From NCBI RefSeq assembly GCF_016508255.1, contig NZ_JADVKT010000009.1, forward strand, positions 1 through 64,000: a stretch of 64,000 nt of DNA. The letters are read 5' to 3'. Positions 52,164 through 61,778 of this stretch are shown piece by piece; the first letter of the stretch is position 1; each line of letters begins with the position of its first letter. This stretch comes from Acinetobacter calcoaceticus. Its GTDB lineage: Bacteria > Pseudomonadota > Gammaproteobacteria > Pseudomonadales > Moraxellaceae. Under the pieces are notes generated by a model. That model searched no databases, was not told the DNA's origin, and saw nothing but the letters and a program-made list of their open reading frames with translations. The translations under genes and the position numbers were made by a program.

Positions 52164-52940
52164 TTAGCTTTCAGCATCCTCATCAGTCGCTTCAGGGATT
52201 GAATCAACATCAAATTCGGGCTGTTGATCAAGCGTAAAATGCAGGCGTCCACCCATAACACTTGCAAGCTCTTCCAAACCTAATTTATTAAGTGAAGAGA
52301 AAAGCTGGATAGAAAAATCAAGCTTCATTTTTTTCAACTGCTGCTTCACTTCAAGTAGCACTTTATTGGCAGGGCCGCGATTAAGCTTATCTGCTTTTGT
52401 TAAAAGAATATGTACGAACAGATGTCGTGAATAAGCCCATTCCAACATCATCATGTCAAAATGCTGTAGAGGATGGCGAATATCCATAAGTAATACTAAG
52501 CCTTGTAAGCTTTTACGGTGAATTAGATAGTTTTCTAATTCCTTTTGCCATACCTTTTTCATATCTTCAGGTACGGCTGCATAACCGTAACCTGGAAGGT
52601 CGACCAAGCGTTGGTCAGGATTGCCTAGACTAAAAAAGTTAATCATCTGGGTCCGGCCAGGCTTTTTAGAGGCACGGGCGAGCTGTTTCTGATTGGTTAA
52701 TGCATTAATAGCACTAGACTTACCAGCATTTGAGCGCCCTGCAAAAGCAATTTCGTAGCCACTATCTTCAACACAAAGTGCCAATTTAGGTGCACTCATT
52801 AGGAATTCAGCTTGACGTAACCAGTTTAAGGATTGCACAGCATATGCTGTGATCGTTGGATCTGGTGCTTTTTCATAGCTGATCTTCTGTTTGGGTGCGA
52901 GTCTGGCTTTGGTGTCTTTCGATTTTTCACTACGACGCAT
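52164..52940 (-). CDS. engB: Ribosome biogenesis GTP-binding protein YihA/YsxC
   Basis: A 258-residue GTPase needed for assembly of the large ribosomal subunit. G1 is AGRSNAGKSSAINAL, G3 is DLPGYGYA, and G4 is LTKADKLN. Compared with the E. coli protein it has an N-terminal extension of about 35 basic residues and an acidic C-terminal tail. MSAPKLAL aligns with the usual N-terminal block, so a shorter start is conceivable. Confidence 0.92.
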   Translation of the reverse strand: MRRSEKSKDTKARLAPKQKISYEKAPDPTITAYAVQSLNWLRQAEFLMSAPKLALCVEDSGYEIAFAGRSNAGKSSAINALTNQKQLARASKKPGRTQMINFFSLGNPDQRLVDLPGYGYAAVPEDMKKVWQKELENYLIHRKSLQGLVLLMDIRHPLQHFDMMMLEWAYSRHLFVHILLTKADKLNRGPANKVLLEVKQQLKKMKLDFSIQLFSSLNKLGLEELASVMGGRLHFTLDQQPEFDVDSIPEATDEDAES

Positions 52941-53038
52941 AAAAAATAACTTTTTAAATGAGAGGGCTCGTGCCTAGTATAAAGGAGCTTGGTTATTCTT
53001 GCTAATCTTCAATAGATCTAACCTATAAAGGGTATTTA

Positions 53039-53476
53039 TTAAATTTGCAAAAAAGCGATAGGAGAGTCAGAAGGAGTTGACTTTGACTGTTGCAAAACCT
53101 CTCCGAGAGTATATTGGTCTAGGCTTTGATAAAAGCTTTCTAGAGCTTGATCTAAAATCCCTTTTAAACCACAGTGACTACGTAATACACAAGGCGGTGT
53201 GTTGCATTCAACGATTTGATTGTCACCCTGTAATATTCGAACAATTGAACCTAAATTTGAATTAAGAGCATCTGGATTTAAGCGAATTCCACCACCTTTA
53301 CCGCGAATAGTAATAATCCATTCTTGTTTGCCCATAAAATGAACAACTTTAACCAGATGGTTTTGTGAAACATGCAAATCTTTCGCGATTTCTGCAATCG
53401 TGTAGGGTGCATCACTTGGGCGTGCAACATACATTAATAATCGTAATGCATAATCGGTAAATTTATTAAGCTGCAT
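53039..53476 (-). CDS. nsrR: Rrf2 family nitric-oxide-sensing repressor NsrR
   Basis: A 145-residue winged-helix Rrf2 protein. The helix-turn-helix is PYTIAEIAKDLHVSQNHLVKV. The three iron-sulfur cysteines have the NsrR spacing CX4CX5C in ECNTPPCVLRSHCGLKG. It senses NO through a [4Fe-4S] or [2Fe-2S] cluster and represses NO-detoxification genes. It lies directly downstream of a globin gene that carries a perfect NsrR operator. The start chosen is ATG at 53476; three codons earlier there is only a TTG. Confidence 0.9.
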   Translation of the reverse strand: MQLNKFTDYALRLLMYVARPSDAPYTIAEIAKDLHVSQNHLVKVVHFMGKQEWIITIRGKGGGIRLNPDALNSNLGSIVRILQGDNQIVECNTPPCVLRSHCGLKGILDQALESFYQSLDQYTLGEVLQQSKSTPSDSPIAFLQI

Positions 53477-53517
53477 GATCACCAAAAATGGGAAGAATAA
53501 AAAGGATGATCATCTTA

Positions 53518-53549
53518 GCCTGAAAGTCTAAATAAGAAAACTTTCAGGC
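53518..53549 (-). terminator. Inverted repeat between the globin gene and nsrR
   Basis: GCCTGAAAGT and ACTTTCAGGC are separated by 12 bases, 15 bases past the globin stop. No T-run follows on the minus strand, so it may only reduce read-through into nsrR. Confidence 0.45.
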
Positions 53550-53563
53550 AAGAGGTTTTTGCA

Positions 53564-54328
53564 TTACGGCGTTAAAGGAGCTGAAACCTGTACTTGATCA
53601 CCAACTCTATAATGCTCAAGTAAAATATTAGCAACTGAAAACTCTGTATGGTTCTCTTCAGGTTGTACTTCAAAGTGATATGAGTTGTTTTCTTGAGCTT
53701 CTGTAAATTTAAAGGCTTTGGGTTGTTCGAGCTGCTGATTAGGAACTTGTACTTTAACTGAAATAAAAGCATTTGCTGGGCTAGTCAGTACGTCTTCATG
53801 GTCGGTTGCTTTTAAGGTAAAGCGTTTACCAGATTCAAGAGGGTCAATTTGCGTAATTTCAAATGGACGCCAGCCAGCCCATCCACCTTTTAAGCTTTCA
53901 AGTTGTTCATATTTTTGTTTTTCAACACCAATCAAGATATCTGCCAATTGTAAATAAGCTTGCTTCCACGCTTCGATAAGCTCGGACTCAAATGGAACAT
54001 TTAAAACTTCACTAATTGAATGAAGTAAGTTATCACCAACGATTGCATATTGATCTGGTTGAATATCTAAGCTCACATGTTTAGTGGTAATACGTTCAAC
54101 AGCTTTAGCTAGAACAGAAGGGTTCTCAATATTTTCTGCATAGGCAAGAACGGCAGCTGCAAGAGCACGTGGCTGACGTAGGCTGGTTTGGTCATCTAAG
54201 TTAAAGACATTTTTTAATTCTGGATTGTTGTTAAGCATACGCTTATAAAAGTATGTAGTCAGCGTAACGCCGTGTTCACGCAAAACGGGTACAGTAGATT
54301 TAACAAGTTCAATTTGTTGTGGAGTCAT
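53564..54328 (-). CDS. Globin protein, truncated flavohaemoglobin-like with degenerate FAD domain
   Basis: A 254-residue protein closely resembling the first two-thirds of flavohaemoglobin Hmp. The globin part (1 to about 140) keeps the B10 tyrosine (FYKRML, Tyr28), the proximal His84 (TTKHVSL) and QYAIVG. GGWAGWRPFEI marks the junction to the FAD domain. There the FAD-contact motifs are changed: Hmp RPGQY aligns with SPANA, and RQYSLT aligns with KAFKFT. The protein stops at VSAP, just where the NAD domain should begin. Hence it probably binds haem but not FAD or NADH. It is likely regulated by NsrR. An NO-scavenging role with an outside reductase is possible. Confidence 0.85.
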   Translation of the reverse strand: MTPQQIELVKSTVPVLREHGVTLTTYFYKRMLNNNPELKNVFNLDDQTSLRQPRALAAAVLAYAENIENPSVLAKAVERITTKHVSLDIQPDQYAIVGDNLLHSISEVLNVPFESELIEAWKQAYLQLADILIGVEKQKYEQLESLKGGWAGWRPFEITQIDPLESGKRFTLKATDHEDVLTSPANAFISVKVQVPNQQLEQPKAFKFTEAQENNSYHFEVQPEENHTEFSVANILLEHYRVGDQVQVSAPLTP

Positions 54329-54355
54329 GGCTAGACCTTATTTATCTGGCTATAT

Positions 54356-54378
54356 AAGATGTATTTAAAATACATCTT
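54356..54378. promoter_or_regulatory. Perfect NsrR operator upstream of the globin gene
   Basis: AAGATGTATTT and its exact complement flank a single A, matching the known 11-1-11 NsrR consensus. On the minus strand the palindrome covers the predicted -10 TATTTT (54367-54372). TTGCCA (54390-54395) is the -35 at 17-bp spacing. Binding by NsrR would block RNA polymerase. Confidence 0.85.
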
Positions 54379-54422
54379 TAAAAAATTAATGGCAATAGAT
54401 TTTGAATAAAAAACCATAAGAG

Positions 54423-54449
54423 AATTAGGGGATATAAAATCCCCTAATT
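54423..54449 (-). terminator. Terminator-like hairpin after the HerA-like gene
   Basis: AATTAGGGGA and TCCCCTAATT form a 10-bp stem 26 bases past the stop. The minus-strand tail is CTCTTAT rather than a clear T-run. Confidence 0.6.
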
Positions 54450-54474
54450 AAAAAGTGATATATATCTAAGAAAG

Positions 54475-55989
54475 TTATTTGCCAAATAGTGAACCAAGTA
54501 GACCTCTCACTAATTTTTGACCTGTACTTCCTCCTAAACTTCGTGCAGCACTTTTTGCAAAAGTACCAACTATATCTTGCGTAAGTTTGGCTCGTTCACG
54601 TGCTGCTCGTTCTTCTTCTTTTAGTTGTTCGCGTGCTAATCGTTCTTGTTCCTTTGCTTGCTGTTTGGCAATTTCAGTATCTTGCTGCTGTTGCTCACGT
54701 TCAGCAACTTTATTTTGTAGCATTTCATAGGCACTATCACGATCTATAGTTTGTTCGTAAATGTTGGCAATAATACTTTGTGAGATTAGCGCTTGACGCT
54801 CTTCTGGGGTAATGGGTGTAAAGGCGGAGTAAGGAGGCATTACCCAGCCACGTTCTACAATTTGTGGCGTGCCTTGCTCATCAAGGCAACTAATGAGTGC
54901 TTCACCTACACCCAGTTCGGTAATGGCTTCATTAACTTTAAAAGTTGGGTTTGCTCGGAAGGTATCTGCTGCAGTTTTTACTGCTTTTTGATCTTTAGGA
55001 GTAAATGCACGTAAAGCATGTTGAACACGATTGCCAAGTTGACCGAGAACGCTTTCTGGTACATCGAGTGGGTTTTGAGTAATAAAATAGATGCCTACAC
55101 CTTTTGACCGAATTAAGCGTACAACTTGTTCAATTTTTTCTTGTAGGGCTTGACTAGCATTGTCGAATAATAAATGAGCTTCATCAAAGAAGAATACCAA
55201 TTTAGGTTTATCCATATCACCGACTTCTGGAAGCTGTTCAAATAGTTCTGAAAGCATCCACAAAAGGAAAGTGGCATAGAGCTTAGGTGTATTCATGAGC
55301 TTATCAGCCGCAAGAATATTAATGTAGCCATGTCCATTTATGTCGGTTTGAATGAAATCTAGAATATTTAACGCGGGTTCACCAAAAAACTGTTCTCCAC
55401 CCTGATCTGCGAGCGCAAGTAAATTGCGCTGAATAGCGCCGAGGCTTGCTGGTGATAAGTTTCCATATTCGGCTTTAAATTCTGCTGCATGTTCACTGAC
55501 AAATGTGATCATGGCTTTTAAGTCTTTAAAGTCGACTAGCAGCAGGCCTTGATCATCAGCAATACGGAACACAGCTGCTAAAACGCCTTCTTGTGTATCA
55601 TTTAAGTTGAGCATGCGAGCTAATAAAATTGGCCCAATCTCAGAAATGGTAGTACGAATAGGGTGGCCTTGTTGGCCAAATAAGTCCCAAAAAACGACAG
55701 GATTTGCTGCAAAAGGGACACTATCAATCTGCAAAAGTTTTAGTCGTTCATTAAATTTATCTGAAGCTTCTCCAGCTTTTGCGAGGCTCGAAACATCACC
55801 TTTAGCATCGGCAAGAAATACGGGTACGCCAATTCGAGAAAAACTTTCTGCTAGAACTTTTAATGTAACTGTTTTACCTGTACCTGTAGCACCTGCGATA
55901 AGTCCATGACGGTTGGCAAACTGGGAAAGCAAAACAATTTCTTTGGATGTGTCATTAATATTTTTAGCAATAACAATCGGTGTACCCAT
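54475..55989 (-). CDS. HerA-like ATPase (DUF853, YjgR type)
   Basis: A 504-residue P-loop ATPase of the HerA/FtsK superfamily. Walker A is [16 protein letters not shown], Walker B is [14 protein letters not shown], and a sensor appears in [15 protein letters not shown] charged coiled-coil (about 425-475, [20 protein letters not shown]) precedes a short Gly-rich end. The biological role of YjgR-type proteins is unknown. Confidence 0.88.
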   Translation of the reverse strand: MGTPIVIAKNINDTSKEIVLLSQFANRHGLIAGATGTGKTVTLKVLAESFSRIGVPVFLADAKGDVSSLAKAGEASDKFNERLKLLQIDSVPFAANPVVFWDLFGQQGHPIRTTISEIGPILLARMLNLNDTQEGVLAAVFRIADDQGLLLVDFKDLKAMITFVSEHAAEFKAEYGNLSPASLGAIQRNLLALADQGGEQFFGEPALNILDFIQTDINGHGYINILAADKLMNTPKLYATFLLWMLSELFEQLPEVGDMDKPKLVFFFDEAHLLFDNASQALQEKIEQVVRLIRSKGVGIYFITQNPLDVPESVLGQLGNRVQHALRAFTPKDQKAVKTAADTFRANPTFKVNEAITELGVGEALISCLDEQGTPQIVERGWVMPPYSAFTPITPEERQALISQSIIANIYEQTIDRDSAYEMLQNKVAEREQQQQDTEIAKQQAKEQERLAREQLKEEERAARERAKLTQDIVGTFAKSAARSLGGSTGQKLVRGLLGSLFGK

Positions 55990-56031
55990 ATATTTTTATC
56001 CTTTGGTTTGAGTCACTATAATGTTGCCGTT

Positions 56032-57222
56032 TTACAGATGTTTTAGTGCATTTTCGATATCTTGTATTAAATCTTGAGGATCTTCTAGTCCTATGCAGAA
56101 GCGGACTAATAATCCTTGTTGTAAATGTGTATTCTCAAGTTTCCTCATCATTTTTAAATCATAAAGCATGATCAGGCTAACAGGTCCTCCCCAACTAAAA
56201 CCAAGTTTAAATAACGCTAACACATCGCAGAAACGGCGTACTGCTGTAATGTCATATTCAGGTTTGAAAATAACACTTACTAAGCCCGCACTTTGACCAC
56301 TTGTACATATTTCTTGCCAATATTGGTGGCCAGGTGAAGCTTCATCGCTTGGATGGAGAACCTGTGCAAATTGAGGTTGAGCCTTTAACCATGTAAGTAT
56401 GATTCTGGCATTTTTTGACTGTTGTTCATATCTCAATGACATATGAGCAAGGCTACGCTGGACTTGAGCTGCATCGTCTCCCGAAACTGCAATACCTAAA
56501 ATGGCATGCGTACGAAACAGGCGGTGATGAAGTTTCTCATCACGAGTTACAATGCTACCCATTAAGATGTCACCACCGCCACTCGGATATTTGGTGAGTG
56601 CATGCACGGTTAAATCGACTGATAGATGTTCATCGGAAAAATTAAAAGCATTAAACGCAAGCCCGGCTCCCCAAGTGTTATCTAGGGCTGTTAATACACC
56701 GTGTTTTTTAGCTTTTTTGACTAGATTCTTAAGATCAGGAAATTCTAGAGTAACCGAGCCTGTTGCTTCTAACCATAATAGCTTAGCTTTATCCGAAGGC
56801 TGAAAACTTGAAGCATCAATTGGGTTATATATTTTGACTACAATCCCATACTGATTTTCTAAGTAATTTAAGTGTTCTAAATTTGGTCCATAAATATTAT
56901 CTGGTACCCATACTTCATCATTAGTGCCTAAAAATGCTGAATTAACAACATTAATTGCTGATAAGCCACTCGGTGCAAGTAAACAATGCAATCCACCTTC
57001 AATTTGTGCAATATTGTCGCCTAATGTGAAGGTGGTAGGGGTGCCATGTGTGCCGTAACTATAGTCGTAATCATCCGTCCAATGGCGATCAAAAAGGTGC
57101 GAAGTTGATTTAAAAATAATAGTTGATGCACGAAATAAGGGGGGTTGCACTGTCTCGATAAATTGCGGAGCCTTTCTTTGTGCATGAATGAGGCGAGTCT
57201 GGAAGTCGTTATGCTTTTTCAT
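56032..57222 (-). CDS. metC: Cystathionine beta-lyase (PLP-dependent)
   Basis: A 396-residue Cys/Met-metabolism PLP enzyme. The PLP-binding Lys is in VHALTKYPSGGGDILMG, the cofactor region includes LAPSGLSAINVV and LDNTWGAGLAFN, and YSYGTHGTPTT is a family block. MetC cleaves cystathionine to homocysteine. Related enzymes (cystathionine gamma-synthase, methionine gamma-lyase) are close, but the overall pattern fits the MetC type. Two starts are possible (57222 or 57234); neither has a clear ribosome-binding site. Confidence 0.85.
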   Translation of the reverse strand: MKKHNDFQTRLIHAQRKAPQFIETVQPPLFRASTIIFKSTSHLFDRHWTDDYDYSYGTHGTPTTFTLGDNIAQIEGGLHCLLAPSGLSAINVVNSAFLGTNDEVWVPDNIYGPNLEHLNYLENQYGIVVKIYNPIDASSFQPSDKAKLLWLEATGSVTLEFPDLKNLVKKAKKHGVLTALDNTWGAGLAFNAFNFSDEHLSVDLTVHALTKYPSGGGDILMGSIVTRDEKLHHRLFRTHAILGIAVSGDDAAQVQRSLAHMSLRYEQQSKNARIILTWLKAQPQFAQVLHPSDEASPGHQYWQEICTSGQSAGLVSVIFKPEYDITAVRRFCDVLALFKLGFSWGGPVSLIMLYDLKMMRKLENTHLQQGLLVRFCIGLEDPQDLIQDIENALKHL

Positions 57223-57390
57223 AGTGCGTTGCATTTTAGATAATAAAGTTAGATTAAGAGAAATTTAAATTCTTCGCTAGATTTACGAAGTTTTATAAGA
57301 CGTTTCGTTACAGTTGACCCATAAAATAAAAACTTGGCTTTATTTTTGCAAAGACCTCTACAACATTCTAACAACAATAGGTTTAAGCGC

Positions 57391-58119
57391 ATGAAGTCGC
57401 ATTTACGTGTTCACTATTTTCAACATATTGCTGGTGAGGGTTTTGGAAGTTGCTATTCATTTTTAAAAGCTCATCACGCGACTATTAGTTCTACTGAATT
57501 TTTTGCACTTCCAGTTGATCGGTCTCTTGAAATAGAAGCTTTACCTCAAATTGAAGAGGTTGATTTGTTATTGGTCATGGGTGGAACCATGAGTGTAAAT
57601 GATGAGGCAAATTTCCCATGGCTTAAGATAGAGAAAAGATGGTTGCGCCGTTATTTGGCAGCAGGAAAGCCAGCTATTGGTCTTTGTCTAGGGGGACAGT
57701 TAATTGCTAATGCATTGGGGGCAGCCGTGAGTCGTAATCGCTATCAGGAACTTGGATGGTCAACAGTTCATAGAGTTGCAAATTTACCTCAAGAAAGCTT
57801 TCCATTACCTGAGAATATAAAAGTTATGCAGTGGCATAGTGAGACATTTGAAATACCTAAAGGTGCTATACGTTTAGCTGAAAGTCTGGCTTGTCGCAAT
57901 CAGATGTATCAGATTGGGAGAAATGTGCTGGGTTTTCAGTTTCATCCAGAGATTACACCAGCTGCTTTAGCGCTTTTACTTGAAGACGAAGAAGAGTTAT
58001 CTATTTTTGATGGTGAATATGTTCAATCTACGAATGAACTACAGTATTCAGACGCACAAAAATTTGAGCAAGGTAATCAACTCCTAAATAAAGCGATTGA
58101 ATTTGTAATAAGTGCTTAA
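57391..58119 (+). CDS. Class I glutamine amidotransferase-like protein
   Basis: A 242-residue type 1 GATase. The nucleophile is in PAIGLCLGGQLIANALG, and the His and Glu are in FQFHPEIT. The start at 57391 (MKSHLRVHYFQH) fits family members; an upstream in-frame ATG gives a 19-residue stretch not seen in relatives. It may hydrolyse gamma-glutamyl compounds, but the partner or substrate is unknown. It is divergent from metC. Confidence 0.87.
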   Translation: MKSHLRVHYFQHIAGEGFGSCYSFLKAHHATISSTEFFALPVDRSLEIEALPQIEEVDLLLVMGGTMSVNDEANFPWLKIEKRWLRRYLAAGKPAIGLCLGGQLIANALGAAVSRNRYQELGWSTVHRVANLPQESFPLPENIKVMQWHSETFEIPKGAIRLAESLACRNQMYQIGRNVLGFQFHPEITPAALALLLEDEEELSIFDGEYVQSTNELQYSDAQKFEQGNQLLNKAIEFVISA

Positions 58120-58175
58120 TTGAACTCTCAATACCCGATCAAAGCAGGTTTTGTGGAGAAAATAGAAAAAGAGAA

Positions 58176-58204
58176 TTGCATAAGACTTAAACAATCGTTA
58201 TAAT
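58176..58204 (+). promoter_or_regulatory. Promoter of the S10 ribosomal protein operon
   Basis: TTGCAT at 58176-58181 and a perfect TATAAT at 58199-58204 are separated by 17 bases. It would start transcription near 58211, about 160 bases before rpsJ. Confidence 0.8.
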
Positions 58205-58210
58205 GAGCGA

Positions 58211-58371
58211 CCCTCAAGAGGAGGGGCATTTGCTGCGAAGAAAGTGGTAAATGTGCATTACAGTCGTGGCATCGATCATGACCTTAGTGATTTTCACTGC
58301 CTTTGACACTTACCGATAGGTGAGATGCGTCAAGGGTGATTCTTTATATGTTTGGCTTGGAGTTTACTGGT
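58211..58371 (+). promoter_or_regulatory. S10 operon leader (candidate L4-responsive attenuator)
   Basis: A leader of about 160 bases without a gene. It has potential hairpins CCCTC/GAGGG near 58211-58227, and near its 3' part a nested structure with CTTTGACA...TGCGTCAAGG enclosing CTTACC/GGTGAG (about 58300-58337). In E. coli, L4 represses the operon through the leader; whether this applies here is inference. Confidence 0.45.
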
Positions 58372-58683
58372 ATGTCTAACCAGAGAATTCGTATCCGTTT
58401 GAAGTCTTTTGATCATCGTCTGATTGATCAATCTGCTCAAGAGATCGTAGAAACCGCTAAGCGTACGGGCGCACAAGTTTGTGGTCCAATCCCGATGCCT
58501 ACTCGCATCGAACGCTTCAACGTTCTTACTTCACCGCACGTTAACAAAGATGCGCGTGACCAGTACGAAATCCGCACCTACAAACGTTTGATCGACATCG
58601 TTCAACCTACAGATAAAACTGTTGATGCATTGATGAAATTAGATCTTGCGGCTGGTGTTGATGTTCAGATCGCTTTGGGTTAA
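58372..58683 (+). CDS. rpsJ: Small ribosomal subunit protein uS10
   Basis: A 103-residue S10, starting [19 protein letters not shown]. It is part of the 30S head and, with NusB, of transcription antitermination complexes. GGAG lies nine bases before the ATG. It is the first gene of the S10 operon (rpsJ-rplCDWB-rpsS-rplV-rpsC-rplP-rpmC-rpsQ). Confidence 0.97.
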
Positions 58684-58741
58684 GGCTTTCGGTTGATTAA
58701 CTTTTAAGTTAATTAGGCCGCTTTTTTAGAGGTTTATGCAC

Positions 58742-59380
58742 ATGGCTATTGGTTTAGTCGGTCGCAAATGTGGTATGACTCGCATCTTTACAGATGCAGG
58801 TGTTTCTGTACCTGTTACAGTCATCGAAGTCGATCCAAACCGCATTACGCAAATCAAAACACTTGAAACTGATGGTTATCAAGCTGTTCAAGTAACTACT
58901 GGTGAACGTCGCGAATCTCGCGTAACTAACGCTCAGAAAGGTCACTTTGCGAAAGCTGGTGTTGCTGCTGGTCGTTTAGTTAAAGAGTTTCGTGTTACTG
59001 AAGCTGAGCTTGAAGGTCGTGAAGTTGGCGGTACTATTGGTGTTGATTTGTTCACAGTTGGTCAAGTTGTTGACGTAACTGGTCAATCAAAAGGTAAAGG
59101 TTTCCAAGGTGGTGTTAAGCGTTGGAACTTCCGTACCCAAGACGCTACTCACGGTAACTCAGTTTCTCACCGTGTATTAGGTTCTACAGGTCAAAACCAA
59201 ACTCCTGGTCGCGTGTTCAAAGGCAAAAAAATGGCCGGTCACTTAGGTGATGAACGCGTAACAGTACAAGGTCTTGAAATCGTATCTATTGACGCTGAAC
59301 GTTCTGTTTTAGTTGTTAAAGGTGCAATTCCTGGTTCAACTGGCGGTGACGTGATTGTACGTCCTACCATCAAGGCCTGA
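58742..59380 (+). CDS. rplC: Large ribosomal subunit protein uL3
   Basis: A 212-residue L3 ([16 protein letters not shown]). The conserved loop [20 protein letters not shown], which holds the glutamine methylated in E. coli, is present. The start at 58742 has AGAGG at proper spacing; an ATG two codons upstream is too close to it. Confidence 0.97.
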   Translation: MAIGLVGRKCGMTRIFTDAGVSVPVTVIEVDPNRITQIKTLETDGYQAVQVTTGERRESRVTNAQKGHFAKAGVAAGRLVKEFRVTEAELEGREVGGTIGVDLFTVGQVVDVTGQSKGKGFQGGVKRWNFRTQDATHGNSVSHRVLGSTGQNQTPGRVFKGKKMAGHLGDERVTVQGLEIVSIDAERSVLVVKGAIPGSTGGDVIVRPTIKA

Positions 59381-59391
59381 GGGGAAATACC

Positions 59392-59994
59392 GTGAATTTG
59401 AAAACTGTTTCCGGCTCTGCTGTTGAATTGTCTGAAGTTGCTTTCGGACGTGAATTTAACGAAGCTCTTGTACACCAAGTTGTTACTGCTTACTTAGCAG
59501 GTGGTCGTCAAGGTACTCGTGCTCAGAAGTCACGTGCAGACGTTTCTGGCGGTGGTAAAAAACCATTCCGTCAAAAAGGTACTGGTCGTGCTCGTGCGGG
59601 TTCTACTCGTAGCCCTATCTGGGTTGGTGGTGGTAAAACTTTTGCTGCTCGCCCACAAGATTGGTCTCAAAAAGTAAACCGCAAAATGTACCGCGGTGCA
59701 ATGCAATGTATCTTAGCTGAACTTGTTCGCCAAGATCGTCTTGTATTAGTTGAAGAGTTTGCTATTGCAGCTCCAAAAACTAAAGAATTGCTTGCTAAGC
59801 TTGGCGATTTAAATGCCGCTCGTGCATTGATCGTTACTGAAGCTGTAGATGAGAACTTATATCTTGCAGCACGCAACCTTCCGCATGTAGATGTGGTGGA
59901 TGCAACTGCAATCGATCCTGTAAGCTTGATCGCGTTTGATAAAGTTGTTATGTCTGTAGCTGCTGCTAAGAAAATTGAGGTAGAACTCGGATGA
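59392..59994 (+). CDS. rplD: Large ribosomal subunit protein uL4
   Basis: A 200-residue L4, starting at GTG with GAGGGG upstream. The tunnel-lining loop ([20 protein letters not shown]) is intact. In E. coli this protein also represses its own operon. Its stop overlaps the rplW start (ATGA). Confidence 0.97.
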   Translation: MNLKTVSGSAVELSEVAFGREFNEALVHQVVTAYLAGGRQGTRAQKSRADVSGGGKKPFRQKGTGRARAGSTRSPIWVGGGKTFAARPQDWSQKVNRKMYRGAMQCILAELVRQDRLVLVEEFAIAAPKTKELLAKLGDLNAARALIVTEAVDENLYLAARNLPHVDVVDATAIDPVSLIAFDKVVMSVAAAKKIEVELG

Positions 59995-60311
59995 ACAACG
60001 AACGTATCTATCAAGTCCTTAAAGGACCAGTCTTCTCAGAAAAGGCACAAGTTTTAGGTGATACTGTTGGCGTTCAAGTATTTAAAGTAGATATTAATGC
60101 TACTAAACTTGAAGTTAAAAAAGCAGTTGAAAAACTTTTTGGTGTAGAAGTTGTTAAAGTTAACACTACTATTACTAAAGGTAAAACTAAGCGCTTTGGT
60201 AAAACATTAGGACGTCGTTCTGATGTTAAAAAAGCATACGTCACCCTGAAAGCCGGCCAAGATGTTGAAATGGCTGACTTGGGCGATACCGCTGAAAGCG
60301 CAGCGGAATAA
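59991..60311 (+). CDS. rplW: Large ribosomal subunit protein uL23
   Basis: A 106-residue L23 at the peptide-tunnel exit, docking site for trigger factor and SRP. It contains [16 protein letters not shown] and [14 protein letters not shown]. The start overlaps rplD by 4 bases. Confidence 0.96.
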   Translation: MNNERIYQVLKGPVFSEKAQVLGDTVGVQVFKVDINATKLEVKKAVEKLFGVEVVKVNTTITKGKTKRFGKTLGRRSDVKKAYVTLKAGQDVEMADLGDTAESAAE

Positions 60312-60322
60312 GGACGAAAATT

Positions 60323-61147
60323 ATGCCGATTCAAAAATGTAAGCCAACGTCTCCAGGACGTCGCTTTGTAGAGAAAGTGGTTCATGATCACCTTCACAAA
60401 GGCGCGCCTTACTCACCGTTGGTTGAAGCAAAAAAACGTACTGGTGGTCGTAATAATAACGGTCACATTACAACTCGTCACGTTGGTGGTGGTCATAAGC
60501 AACACTATCGTATCGTTGACTTCAAACGTAATAAAGACAGCATCCCAGCTGTTGTAGAGCGCATTGAATACGATCCTAACCGTACAGCACATATTGCTTT
60601 GTTGAAATATGCTGATGGTGAGCGTCGCTATATCATTGCACCTAAAGGCTTACGTGCTGGCGATAAAGTACAATCTGGTAACGATGCTCCAATTCGTCCA
60701 GGTAACTGCTTGCCACTTCGTAACATGCCGATCGGTTCTACACTTCATAACGTTGAACTTAAAATTGGTAAGGGTGCGCAATTAGCGCGTTCTGCTGGTG
60801 CTTCTGTTCAGTTGTTGGGTCGTGATGGTTCTTACGCGATTGTTCGTCTTCGTTCAGGCGAAATGCGTAAAATTCATGTTGAATGCCGCGCTGTAATTGG
60901 TGAAGTTTCTAACCAAGAAAACAACCTTCGTTCATTGGGTAAAGCTGGTGCTTCGCGCTGGCGTGGTGTTCGTCCTACCGTACGTGGTATGGCGATGAAC
61001 CCAGTTGATCACCCGCACGGTGGTGGTGAAGGGCGTAATAAAGGTATTCAACCTGTAAGCCCATGGGGTCAAAAAGCTAAAGGGTACAAGACACGTACCA
61101 ATAAGCGTACGACTAAGATGATTATTCGCGACCGTCGCGTCAAGTAA
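60323..61147 (+). CDS. rplB: Large ribosomal subunit protein uL2
   Basis: A 274-residue L2, essential for subunit association and the peptidyl-transferase centre. [19 protein letters not shown], with the conserved His, is intact. It lies 11 bases after rplW. Confidence 0.97.
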   Translation: MPIQKCKPTSPGRRFVEKVVHDHLHKGAPYSPLVEAKKRTGGRNNNGHITTRHVGGGHKQHYRIVDFKRNKDSIPAVVERIEYDPNRTAHIALLKYADGERRYIIAPKGLRAGDKVQSGNDAPIRPGNCLPLRNMPIGSTLHNVELKIGKGAQLARSAGASVQLLGRDGSYAIVRLRSGEMRKIHVECRAVIGEVSNQENNLRSLGKAGASRWRGVRPTVRGMAMNPVDHPHGGGEGRNKGIQPVSPWGQKAKGYKTRTNKRTTKMIIRDRRVK

Positions 61148-61160
61148 AGGAATCTGACTA

Positions 61161-61436
61161 ATGCCTCGTTCTCTGAAAAAAGGCCCATTCGTCGATGCGC
61201 ACTTGTTCGCTAAGGTTGAAGCGGCTGTTGCTAGTAACTCTCGCAAGCCGATTAAAACTTGGTCTCGTCGTTCGATGATCCTTCCAGATTTTGTTGGTTT
61301 AACAATTTCTGTTCATAATGGTCGTAATCACGTTCCAGTAATTGTTACTGAGCATATGGTTGGTCATAAACTCGGTGAATTCGCGCCAACTCGTACCTAT
61401 CGTGGTCACGGTGTTGACAAGAAGTCTAAACGTTAA
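61161..61436 (+). CDS. rpsS: Small ribosomal subunit protein uS19
   Basis: A 91-residue S19 ([15 protein letters not shown], ending [12 protein letters not shown]), in the 30S head with S13. Normal length; 13 bases after rplB. Confidence 0.97.
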
Positions 61437-61447
61437 TAGGTGTCATG

Positions 61448-61777
61448 ATGGAAGTAACTGCTAAATTACGCGGTGCCGCTATCTCGGCACAAAAGGCACG
61501 TTTGGTTGCAGATCTTATTCGCGGCAAATCTGTTGCGCATGCTTTAAACATTTTAAACTTCAGCAATAAAAAAGCTGCTGTTTTAGTGAAAAAAGCATTG
61601 GAATCTGCGATTGCAAACGCTGAACACAATAACAGTTTAGATGTTGACGATCTTAAAGTTTCTACGATTTACGTTGATGAAGGCGTTAGCCTTAAGCGTA
61701 TTATGCCACGTGCTAAAGGCCGTGCAGATCGTATTACGAAGCGTACTTGTCACATCACCGTTAAGGTAGGGGTTTGA
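61448..61777 (+). CDS. rplV: Large ribosomal subunit protein uL22
   Basis: A 109-residue L22 whose beta-hairpin lines the exit tunnel ([17 protein letters not shown]). The second of two adjacent ATGs (61448) has the better spacing from AGG and matches the E. coli start. Confidence 0.95.
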   Translation: MEVTAKLRGAAISAQKARLVADLIRGKSVAHALNILNFSNKKAAVLVKKALESAIANAEHNNSLDVDDLKVSTIYVDEGVSLKRIMPRAKGRADRITKRTCHITVKVGV

Positions 61778-61778
61778 T

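Noticed and set aside
53485..53772. Frameshift splitting a full-length flavohaemoglobin gene
   Set aside because: No NAD-domain motifs are found downstream in any frame; nsrR begins too soon for a missing domain to fit.
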